In this document: positions 11,401 to 23,200 of the stretch, piece after piece
Layout of the letters: each line of letters begins with the position of its first letter
Numbering within the stretch: position 1 is the first letter of the stretch
Position numbers and translations under genes: made by a program
The notes under the pieces: generated by a model
The model's database searches: none
Told to the model about the DNA's origin: nothing
Seen by the model: the letters and a program-made list of their open reading frames with translations, nothing else
NCBI GenBank assembly: GCA_033065855.1
Contig: JAVXUO010000271.1
Coordinates: 558,001 to 622,000, forward strand
Direction: 5' to 3'
Length of the DNA: 64,000 nucleotides
Source: Escallonia rubra
Lineage: Eukaryota; Streptophyta; Magnoliopsida; Escalloniales; Escalloniaceae

Positions 11401-14400
11401 TCCATTCTCCTCAAGGAAATGGTCAAAGTGGTTTGAAAATGGCATCTGACTGCCTCTTTAGCAGAATTATACTTGGTTTGCTTCACGGGGAAACATCCTC
11501 CTTGTACTCCTTAATTTCTAACCAAAACAACAGCCACAACCAGAAAGCAAATAATTTAAATATACGTAAACAAGCCTAGAAGTGTAGCAAGTTACATGTT
11601 TGTATGAGAATCCATATTTGGAAAAACCGTGCAAGTTGCGAAAATGGCAGAGTGATTTCACTCCACAGTGTGCAAGATCAAATCAACTCAAAAGAAGACG
11701 AAAGATAATATTACAGACCTTCAAGTCCTTGCAAAAATCCGGATCAGTAGACCAAGTTTCATCAACTACCACTTCAGGAGTCAAAGGCCTGCCGTTCAAT
11801 GCAACTGCAGCTATAGAAGATGTTAAAATTACTCTTTTAACTGATGAAGCTTTTGCACAGGACTTCAGAACATTGAGTGTTCCATTTAATGCAGGATCGA
11901 TGAATTCTGTCTGAAACAAGGGAACCTCACTCATTATCATGCTAGAAGATGCTCTCCGAATACATGCTAAGAATGAGGAAAGAACTATATCATATTCTGT
12001 CAAGGATGTCATATTGTCAATCAAAATCATTCTTAGGATACTAGAAAATCTGCTAAAAGATAACAAACACTAAATAACATCCTGAAAACCAAGTGGAGAA
12101 CTAGAATAACATGACTCATACCAAAAGTATGAGTCATATACAGAGTATTTCTTAAGAAGATAGTTCTCAGTATCTCACAGTAGACAGATAGCCCTCGTGA
12201 GGCCAAAATCAGCTGAGACATATGCAGCACATGCCTGTAAATCGACATACTTCACAGAATATTTTTAGTAGGTTTGAGGTTTGTCATATCTCGGTTTCTC
12301 TACATGCCTCCTTACTTTTTCCAATTCCCTTTAAGATGTCTATTCCAAAATGCTTATGCCTTTTTGAGAAATTAATGGCCCACATCAGACTAGTTAAACC
12401 TTGAACTTGAAAAGGGAAATCTTCACTCTTTAAAGCACACAGGCTAGTGCATGAGGCTCCTTTCAGTGGGGCATCTGGTGAGGCTTAGGTACATTCAGTC
12501 TTACCCCCAGTTCCATGAAGATGCTGTCCTTGCCCACCAAATCACAATGGAAAAACCTTAAGTTGCCAAGGCTCGTCCTTGAGCCAGGTTTAAAGCTCTC
12601 TCTCTCTCTCAAATGCATTTGGAAAAACACGCATGCTTGGAAATTTACACCTGATAATTTCATCTTATTTAGGTGCAAAGGAGGTCAGTCCTGCTTTTAT
12701 CTAGATTGTGAGGACACTGGCCATAGAAAAGTGCTATGAGTGGAAAACAAGCTTAGTCTGAGCTACAAGATCGCCTAAGGGAAGAAATGGGAGCTAAGTA
12801 ACATCTTATAAGCTTCACCCCGGAGCTTGGATCCAACGTGCATATCAAGTTCGGTCCAGGGCTGCCGGAACTCTACCAATGATCCCAGAACCCATGAATT
12901 GACGACCTGAGTAGACACTCAAAGTAGTCAAACACCCAGACACCCGTCCATTGGCAACATCATAGAGAAGTTAACGTGCTCAAGCCATTGGCTAGTGTTC
13001 AGTGGTACTGGAGCATGTGCTCTTAACAGAGTATGTTGTCCTGAATTATCTGGATTGTAATGGCAAGTGACCTAAGGCATTCATTTTTACAAGAACATGG
13101 TTGTTTGGCTTCTTATGAAGTCTCAAAGGCCATTGCACTGGGAGATGCATACGATTGACTATATCAGACACATTACCTGATGTCGTGATCCCATCTGTCT
13201 CACTTCAGAATATAAGTGTGAACTTGAAGGTTGGTGCATACTCTTTTGACAGATACCTAATGGCTTTAGCTTTCGGCCAATGTTGAGTCCAATATGGGAC
13301 CAAATATTTCTTCAAGAATCATTGTCTTAAACAGATCGCTTAAAATTAGTTGGGCATGGGGGAAGGTGGGGGAGAGTTCATAATTAGCTCACCCATAAGT
13401 TGAAGTCTGGTTATAGTCCACTTATTTACAGTTGCCAATTCCTTGAAGACGATGCGCCTAACTCCCACCAGGAGCTTTGGCTTGTACCATGTTACAGTTA
13501 AATTGCCACCTAGTTCTACTGTCTTCATATTTTATTAATATGCTTAATGTTGTATTTTAAGTGCGCGACACAAGGCCTTGGAAAAGCGCCATTTGTGGAT
13601 GCATCATAAATAACCATACACCATCATTGTTAGTGGTTCTGATGTTTTTTTTTTTTTGCTTAACAGGTTTATCGAGCATATGGATATGACAAATACATAC
13701 ACCTTCAAGGAAACTAGTAAGAGAACCTGTGGATCCGTGGCTGAAGGGAGAAAAGGCGATGCAGTATGGAAAACACCCTCACAACCATCAACTGCAGCAT
13801 CAAAGGAACCTTCTTCCAGTAGGTTTGCTTTGAAGATGTGAAGTCTTTCCTTAGCTCCATCAAGTGCAAGTAAATGGTCTGTTTTCGTCGGATCATCTAA
13901 AGGAAAATAATATATGAGACAGTAAAACTAGAAACTCTACACCCTATGTTATCAGAGCTTAGCAGAAAACGAATATGACTTAATAAAGTAGATTAGGAGC
14001 AATAAAATGCTGTAATAACATGATGACTCCACGTAAAAGCATCCCACAGTGAGAGAGAGAGAGAGAGAGATCCAATCATCATTATGGCTCGAAGATGTGC
14101 TATAAAACCTTTTGTACACAACACGCTAGATTAATGGGTTTTGATGTTATGTAGGACTAGTAAGGTCTGGTTAAGGACGGGATAGGTAGGATTTAGAAAT
14201 TGAATTTTTTGACTGGCAGCAGCAACCATCAACTGTTACGGGATTTTTGGGGTTCTTAGAGTTACAAGGACTATGATCTTATTCCAAAGGGTGGGTCTGT
14301 TAAATAAGGTTTGCAGGTAAGAATAGGTGATTCATGAGGTCTCCTTAGAGATTCCAATTTGTAGAAGACATGGGAAATAAAAGAAATAGATAGTAGAAGG

Positions 14401-17400
14401 ACCTGATTTTGCGATCCCTTAGTATCACAACAGCTGCAAAACTCAGAATCTTAAAAGTATCAGCTTTAAGACCATGAATCAGAAGATTCATCTGAAATTT
14501 CTATCGAAGTGTCAGCAAAGGTCCACATGCTGATGATAAATTCAGTGTTAATTTAAGAGCTTAAGGCATTAGGTCTTGGTCCCATAGCCTTCAAAGTTTA
14601 CCTCCTGAGCAATGTAGAATGACCACATCAGAGCACCCCTTTACTCCAATTATCCACTATGTGCCTTGTTACAAGAATAGAACTCCAAAAACCGACGGCA
14701 AAGGCCAGCAGCATGGTGCTTCATTTAGGTATTGAGCACTCGCGTCATGATTGTGCTTCTCCGGGCTTGCTGTGAGGCATGACTTAATTAAGCGGCAAGG
14801 CTCTGTCGCAAAATTATGGCATGGCTAAGTAATCCTATTTCTCCAGTCTCGCTATATCCCTTGGTCTAAATCAGTCAGGCCGGCTACATAAATCCTTATG
14901 CTCAATTGTTTCCTAAACAAAGTTACCAATCGAGCTTCACTACTCGTATTATTACTACTACGTACTCTTTGTTGCCTACATGGAAGGTCGCTTGTGCAAA
15001 AATGAGTATGATTCAATACAATGACGTTATGTGGGGAGCCCCTATATGTACAAGGGACTTAGGTAGGTGACAGAGTGGTGCGCAAAGAATACAAGCATGT
15101 TGAACTAGCTAATGTGGTGAGCTAGAAATGTATGAACATAGATGATAAATACTAACAGCTACCACTTCGGCAACAAGTACTTCATCACAACTTCGACCCA
15201 TGTTTTTTTTTTAATCTACCAAATTCCCCTTTTGCCGCCATTAACTTGCTACAATCGACTTCATGCCAGTGCGAAGTCTAAAGATTGAAAATGTCCAAAC
15301 CATCTCAAGCATTTTCCCACCATCTCCTCAATTGGTGTAACTACCACTTCTTGTGAATGTCCTTACTTCATATCTCCAATTCCTTCTTTGGATCCTCATC
15401 CACTGTAGCAATACTCTAAACCATATACCATACTTAGCCTCACAGGCATCTTACTACGTCCTCCATCAACTTGTTAGAAGTTCCAAGTTGCACAACATTC
15501 TTGAAAATCTCCTTCAGTTCACCCAATCTGCATTATTTTGCAAGTAAAACCACTATAAATTACTCCTTCCAAGTTTAATGTTGGTCCAAGATACAGAGGA
15601 TATTGGCATGAGTGGCTTCTGGGGAAATTTTTTAGTATGAAAAAAGCTATTGTATTCATCCCATGATATGATACCCACTCTCTGGGTACGATGATACCCG
15701 CTCTTCAAACTCATCTTTGTAGAGTCGCTGGACGAGCAATCTTGTAGTATTAGTCAGTGAGCCTGGAAACTGAGAACCTCTACATGATGGTACAGAACAT
15801 ATACCTACAAACAAGTCCTCAAATGGAAAACTTTGACATGTAACCTCTCACTAACAGTCTCCTAAGACAGCAACTAAAGAAGTCCCCTCTTATTTTCCAC
15901 GTGCTCAATTGGATTTACTAGACATGATACTGGATTGGGCATTTAAAGCAAGGCAAGAAGTCTCTGGAGTAACATTTAAAGAAGGTGGATAGGAACCTAG
16001 ACAGTTCTGGATGCATTTTATTGGAAGGTAAATGAATTCATATTTTCACTGACAATACTGCATATTGTGTTCCACTCTCTGGTTTTAGTAGCTTCTTGAC
16101 GAGAAAACTTAGAAGTCTTTTTTCACCTCTAAGAACTTTCTCTAGGCTTTCCTCTCAATAATTCTTTCATAGTTTCTGCATTCAAAGGCTTACAAGCTAT
16201 TCTAACATTTGTGCTAGTCTTCCATCTGGGGGACATATCAGTTCTAAGATGAGCCTTACACATCTAAAACGAACTCACCATAATGACGATAAGTGAGAAA
16301 CTAAGCATCTTTTCCTACCATATATATTGTAAGATGTGGTTTTTTGGCACCAGTTGGTACTACGGCTCTAGACACAATTTACTTGGGCGTTCTCAAGTAA
16401 CAATCTGCTATAAAAGCTAAGCTTGGGGATTGATAGTATGCTTCAAAAGATCAAAATTGCACGTGGAGAGACAAATCAACAAAGTGCACCGGTAACAACA
16501 TGCAAATTCACTAGCATTATGGGGACCAAAAACAAGCTGAGAGACTTGAACCCGAGGCCTTGTCAAACCAAAGCTTCGATGCCATGTAAAGTAATCAACT
16601 TTGGTGTCATTAGCACTAAATAAAAGAGACAAGATTACGAGGCCATGGCAATTTAATAACCCCCTCGGCCACACCCTTTGTGTTCCTTTCTATGGTACCG
16701 AATATTATACATCCTTTTCTTTTGAATGTCATATAAACCCTTTTCACATGCCTAACTCAAGATCAAATTTATCTTGGTATTATAACAAGTAGAAATAACT
16801 GTAAAATAACTTCCCTGAAAATTCTCAAATCTGAGAGCAATGTACAATAAATACCAAAAAGGTAATGAAAGACTATACGGAGAACCCGTCATCCACTACC
16901 AATCCGTAGTCCAAGTGAATTCAAGAAAAGGTGGTATTTAATATCCTAGAAATTTTTGGCAACTATGGTTTAGTCCATGACGACAACCCCCCTTTAAGTG
17001 CGTGTGCCACTCTTATACTACAAAGTCTTGCCACTAAACGAGACGATACTTTGCCAAAAAGGGGGCTTGCAGCCCATGGTACAACCCATAGTTGTAGCTA
17101 AAAATTCTCAATATTTTAATTCAATTCCTTTATTATCTCTCATTATAGGTAGAATCCAGGAACACAAACAAGCTGTAACACCACTTTAGAAAATTTTAAA
17201 TGTGGAAGGACAGAGATTAAGACAAATGAGTAAAAAAAACAGCAATACTCGATTAGCCAGAGAGTCGTGGAAGTGGTTAGTTTAAGTTCTTCAAGCCAAA
17301 GAGTGATGAACAACACCACCATATTAGGATTCAGATCACACTGAACAAAGGTATATGTGTACTTTGTAATTGCTACTATTATCAATTTATCATGTTTATC

Positions 17401-17835
17401 ACTTTCCCTCGCACTCTTCCTCGCGTGCAAACTGTTGATGGCACGTAAAGAGCCAATTCAATGAAAAACAAATCAATCAAGTGAATAAGGGGAGTGCAAA
17501 TTACGTACACTAGTATAAAATCGAGAGACCAAATACGTAAGTTAAAAGAATCAAACCAAAACTTTGCACAATGAGCTCTAATATGACGATGTTAGATAAT
17601 CAGTTGCTCCAAAAGTTTAGCTCTTGGAGGTTATACTTGATAATGTTATCACGCTTTCAACAATAAGTTTGCCAAGGAAACCGAAAGAGAGTGCGAGTAA
17701 GAGAGGGAGACACTGACTGAGGTTGCGGAGAGAGGCCTTGACAGTGTAACCACGTTGCAGCAAGAACTTGACCAGCCACGAAGCTACGTAACCGGCCGCT
17801 CCTGTAACACACACCGTCTTCCCTGCTCCGCTCAT
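8403..17835 (-). CDS. Gene A: CCR-like / phenylacetaldehyde-reductase-like SDR, complete, 6 exons
   Basis: Exons on the minus strand: 17835-17718, 13896-13727, 11910-11719, 10128-9969, 9647-9461 and 8559-8403, all with GT-AG borders. The joined product is 327 residues, full length for the extended SDR108E family (NADPH-dependent reduction of an aldehyde or ketone, probably cytosolic). Visible are the NADP-binding [10 protein letters not shown] (residues 11-20), the ILTSS stretch near 127 with the catalytic Ser, and Y163-VVS-K167. WYVVSK replaces the NWYCYGK signature of lignin CCR. Oddities: RNLN at 37-40 where the paralogues have RDP(N/S), a one-codon-shorter exon 4, and a GTCAGT donor after exon 1. 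I chose M at 17835 (MSGAGK), as in the other copies; an in-frame M seven codons upstream exists. AATAAA in sense orientation lies at 8253-8258. It is the only inverted and the most divergent copy. Substrate is unknown; alternatives are CAD-like or anthocyanidin-reductase-like activity. Confidence 0.9.
11253..11390. repeat. Possible solo LTR in gene A intron 3
   Basis: A TG...CA-bounded stretch starts TGTTAGGTTGCACATG and contains GTCCCACATCTG and AAGCCCAAA, words common in small plant LTRs. No clear target duplication or partner LTR was found, so this is only a suggestion of an old fossil. Confidence 0.25.
13897..17717 (-). other. Gene A intron 1 (3.8 kb), no gene
   Basis: This is the longest intron of the cluster. 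It holds a (GA)n run near 14050 and otherwise AT-rich unique-looking sequence. Around 16540-16590 a stretch (GACTTGAACCCGAGGC, then GCTTCGATGCCATGT) resembles worn tRNA-related or LTR-primer-site sequence, too weak to name. No coding region is supported. Confidence 0.5.
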
Positions 17836-17952
17836 TCCTGCCCGCGTCTGTCTCACTTCCCTCTCTCTTTCTGTTTCTGTGCGTGATTGAGTGTGTACGG
17901 TTCGCCGGCTACAGTTATTTCTGTATGTTTTAATGTTGGCTCCAACTGGTTT

Positions 17953-17961
17953 CCTTTTATG
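17953..17961 (-). promoter_or_regulatory. TATA-like box of gene A
   Basis: On the minus strand CATAAAAGG lies 126 bp upstream of gene A's ATG, followed by a CT/GA-rich leader. It is the only TATA-like word at a suitable distance. The arm of the hairpin at 17981-18084 begins about 20 bp further upstream. Confidence 0.45.
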
Positions 17962-17980
17962 GCCAATTATGGGACCTGCT

Positions 17981-18084
17981 CATGATTGGCCATCAATCAA
18001 CAAATGGTTGCATGGTTTGCTTGGATATATATTAACATATCCAAGCAAACCATGCAACCACTGGTTGATTGATGACCAATCATG
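17981..18084. repeat. 48-bp-arm hairpin in the gene A promoter
   Basis: Left arm 17981-18028 and right arm 18037-18084 are reverse complements at 45 of 48 positions, with an 8-base loop (ATATTAAC). The core GGTTGCATGGTTTGCTTGG pairs perfectly. A further partial copy of the arm (CATGCAACCA TTGGTTGA) follows at 18081-18098. It sits just upstream of gene A's TATA-like box. It could be a recent inverted duplication, a tiny fold-back element or a young small-RNA-producing hairpin. Nothing in the sequence shows that it is transcribed. Confidence 0.85.
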
Positions 18085-19791
18085 CAACCATTGGTTGAGT
18101 GTTCTTTTACGAAGTATATATATTAAGATATATCCAGCCGTAAATAAGAAAGAATAGATCCAACCTTAGTACACATCGATCAGTATGTTTTATATTAATC
18201 TATTTCTGATTACTACTTGCAAGAATACAGATAGACTGATGGTGACAAAGGGACAAGTTTAAGTCTGGGTTGAAGAGAGTAGAAAATCAAAAGCTGAAAG
18301 CGAGATGGGATGTTTAGGTTTGTTTTTAAAGAGAGAAAAACAAACGCGAGACCAGCGTGGGGATATAAATATTCACTTTGGGCAATGCTGGTGCTGGAGC
18401 AGCCACCAGCCAGCTTCAGCATCTTCCACAAAATTAAATTCTAACTCTCTTTAATTAACAAAGTTTTTGTTTCGGCCAAAATTGACCGAAATGAAACAAG
18501 GTATGATTTCTGTGTATTTTAACAATGAATAAGTAGTGCAGTGTGTATGAAGATATGATCAGGGCGGGGAAATATTGAAGGAATACTCCATTTTTTAAAT
18601 TTATTGAGTGGAGGAGGAAGGGTGCATGCCGCTTCCACATGCTACTGCAGAAGATTGGATTAATCTGGTGAATGGGTTTCAGAATGCTTCTCTTAATTTG
18701 TAGCCGACATGGGATTCCCATGATTTATGGAATTGATGTTGTTCATGGGCATAATAATGTCTATAAGGCCACCATATTGATGAAAAAGACAGAATATATC
18801 AATTTTCAAAACCCTAATTTGAAAATTTGAAGAATTATTAGTATATGTTGTACAAGGGCAATATTGTAATTTTAAAAATACGTAATGATGACATCATAAA
18901 AAAATACACTTTTTGGACGGAACCCTGACGAATAGATAAAAATGTTTAAACGTTTTTTATCACTGTATGTTACATTTTTAAATTTAGAGTCATTGACTCT
19001 AAATTTAAAAAAATAAGTAACTTCGTCTACTTGTTTACAAGTAGCCGGTCTCGAAACCCAGATTTTAAAGAGAATGAATAAAGAAAAATTTTAAAAAAAT
19101 TATTTTTTATTTAGGGCCAGGGGGCTTGGCCCTAAATTTTGGGTCAAGAGCTTGGACTAGGACCGGGCTATGATATCCTTCAGGTGGCCCTGCCCAGGCT
19201 CGGCCCTGCCCATTTCCATGCTAGGCCTGAAGGATCCCGGCTGGGCCAGCCCAAGCTCGATCATTTGACCCTTTAGTCTCGATACCATATCAAGAGTTAA
19301 GATATTTTATGCCATTGGTCCAGTGTACTGAAATGTACAGCTCTTATGATTTGCATTTCACTTAATTTGAGATATCTAATTACCCTCCAACTGCTTGTAT
19401 CTTTGACTTCAAAACACAAAATTTAGACAAGTAACTTCATACTGCTCCCGACCTACCCTGGTGGCCCATTGGAGCCAAAATATATTTGAGAGAAAACAAT
19501 AAACAGCAAAACATTCCGCACCAACCCAATCACTCTCTCAGAGGAAAGACAATAGGTTTGATTTGATGTGGCAAAATGATCGAATTGTATATTAAAATTT
19601 AAAGGAAGCGTTTGAAGACCGTTTACATGTGAGAAGGTATATTGATAATTCTTTAGATCAAACCTGATTCTTCAATGCTGATTAAATAAGAATTAAAAAA
19701 AATCGAGGATTCTGAATTTAATCGGTAAGTAGATTTAAACAGTTTAATAACTCTTATAAAACACTTTAAACCTAATTTAACTTTAATTTAG
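18085..19791. other. Intergenic A-B gap, no gene
   Basis: This is the middle of the head-to-head gap. It contains a short perfect palindrome near 18975-19011 (TTTTTAAATTTAGAGTCA and its complement) and a GC-richer stretch at 19115-19270 with repeated GGCC/CAGGCT words. No coding sequence is supported. Confidence 0.5.
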
Positions 19792-20040
19792 TCAATGATC
19801 ATTGTATGATCAAAGTCCGAGTTAGCGAGTTGATAACTCAAACTTGGGCGTTCAATATGAAGTTACTCCTTTTCCAAAAAAAGGGGGCCAAGAACAATTG
19901 TTCTTCCACAGCAAAATCAATGATCATTGTATGATCAAAGTCCGGGTTAGCGAGTTGAAAACGCAAACTTGGGCGTTCAATAGGAAGTTACTCCTTTTCC
20001 AAAAAAGGGGGCCAAGAGCAATTGTTCTTCCACAGCAAAA
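19792..20040. repeat. 125-bp tandem duplication upstream of gene B
   Basis: Copy 1 (19792-19916) and copy 2 (19917-20040) both start TCAATGATCATTGTATGATC and end TTCTTCCACAGCAAAA, differing at only a handful of sites. The pair lies about 260-510 bp upstream of gene B's ATG, so it may double promoter elements. TGATCATTGTATGATCA inside each unit is itself a small inverted repeat. Confidence 0.9.
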
Positions 20041-20299
20041 TCAAAAATGAAATCGAAAACTTCCTCTGATACGAAACTTACCAACCGAATGAAAATTTCC
20101 AAAACGTCAGGCCTCTCGTCACATGCAAATTGAGTAGGTAATTTTGAGAACTTAAAAAGCGTTGTTATCACAACATCCAATAAGAGTCCTGGGAGAAGCA
20201 ACACTCCAAAAACTGCAAACAAGCATCTCCCATTTTGTCTTCACTGTCCCGGAAGAACACACGCTCACACACTCGGTGTCAGTCGACGCCGGTTCCGAA

Positions 20300-23200
20300 A
20301 TGAGCGGAGCAGGGAAGACGGTGTGCGTGACCGGGGGCTCCGGTTACATAGCGTCGTGGCTGGTCAAGTTCTTGCTCCAACGTGGTTACACTGTCAAGGC
20401 CTCTGTTCGTGACCCCAGTAAGCCCCCCGCTAGCATTCTATGATTCTGATGGTGTTGATCATCTTAGTTTGAACAATGTTTAGGGACCCTTAATCTGGAA
20501 TTTGCCATGCAACTCAAAACTGCAGCCTAATAAGGTCACTTCGTTAACTTCCACGATTCCGGGTGCTCTTTAAGTTAGATGGGTCACGTTGCTTCCCTCT
20601 TGATTCCGGATGTGTGCTGTAAATTTGTTGCAGTTATGTTTTATGTTAATTAGATTTCATATCATTTTCGTCTTTGAACTGAAATTCATTATTCATTGTT
20701 ATAACATCACCCCAAAGAAGGAAAAGCTGAGATAAAGCTCGAGAAAGAAAGACAAACAAGAAATATACAATTATCTTGAGAAACTAGTCAGGTCAGGGTC
20801 ATATATATAGTGGTTTGGTCAATAAAATGCGATCACGTGTGACTGCGTGCATTTCGATCGTGTGAGAGTGAATGCGTGTAGGAAGGTCAAAGTAAGTCTG
20901 AACTAGTCACAAGATCGTACTGGGAGGAGCAAAGTTCATACATTGCTTAAGTTCCTAACTGCATGGCTAACAATAAGCTTTAATACCAAGTGAAAGCCTT
21001 GTGTCCAACCCGAAAGCATGCTGAAAGAGGTTATGAAGCCCATCAAGTATAATAGTCGAACCCAATCCCCAAGTGTAGCTATGTGGGACTTGAACAATGA
21101 TCCTAGGCTTAAATCTTTTGCAATGAATCCTTGTACATGGACTGATTTACCAATTACTGTTTATTGAGCAATTTGATAAGATGCAATTAAGAAATTGAGA
21201 TTTCAAAGATTTCATTAAGGTTATATGGGAGAAGTAAGATCGCAACCCACATTGGGGACGTCTAGTTGCAGCCCCCATTCCCCCACCCGTGTTCCAACGC
21301 CAGTGGTGGATCACTATTTGCTCATAAATTGTGATACAAGTCTAATGTACTTCCTTGTGATACTCACCTTTGCATATTCGGACGATCTTGTGTTAAATTC
21401 TTATGCTGGATGACTGTAAGGAAACATAGATTAAAAGGCTTATACGTATTGTTAAAGTGTGCATGTAGATGCATCTATTTCTTTCAGTGTAGTGTATCCT
21501 TTTTGGTGTTTATTGTTGTTATAATACAGATCAGATTTCTTTGGCCGCTCAAATCTGGTTAAGAGTGGCCGAACGCACAAGGCTTCTTCCATTTCTAGGT
21601 CTGGGAAAGGCTACACCTATGCAAGCTTAACCTTGTTTCAATAGAAACTGTTCCTGGTTATGTTCCTGTGACAACATTACCTCTGAACATAATGGTTTTT
21701 TTTAGAATCATCTGGAATTAAGAACGACCGGTGTTACTTCAGAAGAAAAGCTTAGAAGGAATTTATAAGTGAGATTACTGTTCAATCTAATCTTCATTCT
21801 TTTAACTGCAACACCTGGCGCAATAGATGCTTAGGGACCAATTTAATGGTCGTTTTCTTTGTGCTTTCTGGTGTGCTTATCTGTTACTAGGATGCATTTA
21901 CCTATTTTCATTATTAGCATAAGCTTTGAAGCCTTCATTGTTTCCACCTAGTGCTTAATAAACAGATTGAAAGTATGGCAAAATTGCATCGGAGTTTTGA
22001 AGATCATGGTTGTAACAGTTTACCATGGAGTGAAAATTTTCTATCTGAAACATCCCTCAGTTTGGGTAGCTAGTTTCAAATCTTTATTTATCTTTGTTAA
22101 TAGGTATCTAGTAAAATGGCCTACATGAAACGGCTCAATTATTCTTACCGTGCTTTGTGAAATGCTTTCTCATCCACTAATCCTGCATATCTAGATCTCA
22201 GCTGAAATAGAAAATCATATGATTGGCCCATGAATTTCTGTAAGCCATGACAATGTCAACTGTCTACATGTATGCACATGTGTATGAATTTCTGCAAGCC
22301 ATGACAATGTCAACTGTCTACATGTAGGCACATGTGTGAGCATGCCAACATGCATGCGATATGTTGTAGTCTTGTAGATGGTAATTCATCAAGTTGTTGT
22401 GGTACATAAGTATCACAGTTTGGTTTTAGCATAGCATTATTGCAGCATAGCTGCTGGTTTAGCCATTTTAAACAGTCAATTTTGCTTTTCTCTTATTCAG
22501 ATGATCCAAAGAGAACTGACCATTTACTTGCACTTGATGGAGCCAAGGAAAGACTTCGCTTGTTCAAAGCAAACCTACTGGAAGAACATTCTTTTGATGC
22601 TGCGATTGATGGTTGTGACGGTGTTTTTCATACAGCGTCTCCATTTTACCATGCAATCAACGATCCACAGGTTTCATACATGTCTATGTGTTTGCATATT
22701 CTTGTATTTCCATATTTTTAAATTATCATTCATTAAGTACGGCGTGGAAGGCACAAAAGGTATCATACATCAATTTCATTTTCCCAAAGAACTGGGGTTC
22801 TAAGCACCTATCTCTAAATATGGTGCTTAGAACTGGGGTTCTAAACACCATTTTCAAATTACTATCCACCAAATATCGTGTCGCCGGTTTCTCCCACTAT
22901 TTAGCTGAAGTTTCTGGTTATGTCTGCCAATAGTTGGACAGTTTGGTGATACAATATTTGGTGGATAAAAAGTTTGAAAATCATGCCTTGCTAGGATTTG
23001 GAGTGGGTGGGGTGTATGTTAGCCTATCAAAAAGCAGCTTGTCCTCTGGTTACTAATGCCTTAAGGCTTCCAAGTTCCTCATCTCCTCCTTATCATGCGG
23101 TGAAGTGCCTCAGATCACCACCTTTGGTAGCAATGACGGCATTGATCATTGCTATATGGTGTTCAGCAGTAGACGAGATATGTTGTGAATACTGCCTTTC

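Noticed and set aside
12430-13050. Possible worn SINE in gene A intron 2 (TAGGTACATTCAGTCTTACC region)
   Set aside because: Only weak similarity to tRNA-derived SINE bodies, with no A/B box pair or target duplication.
20930-21010. Possible LTR primer site near GCTTTAATACCAAG
   Set aside because: Too degenerate compared with the initiator-tRNA complement, and no LTR boundary is visible.
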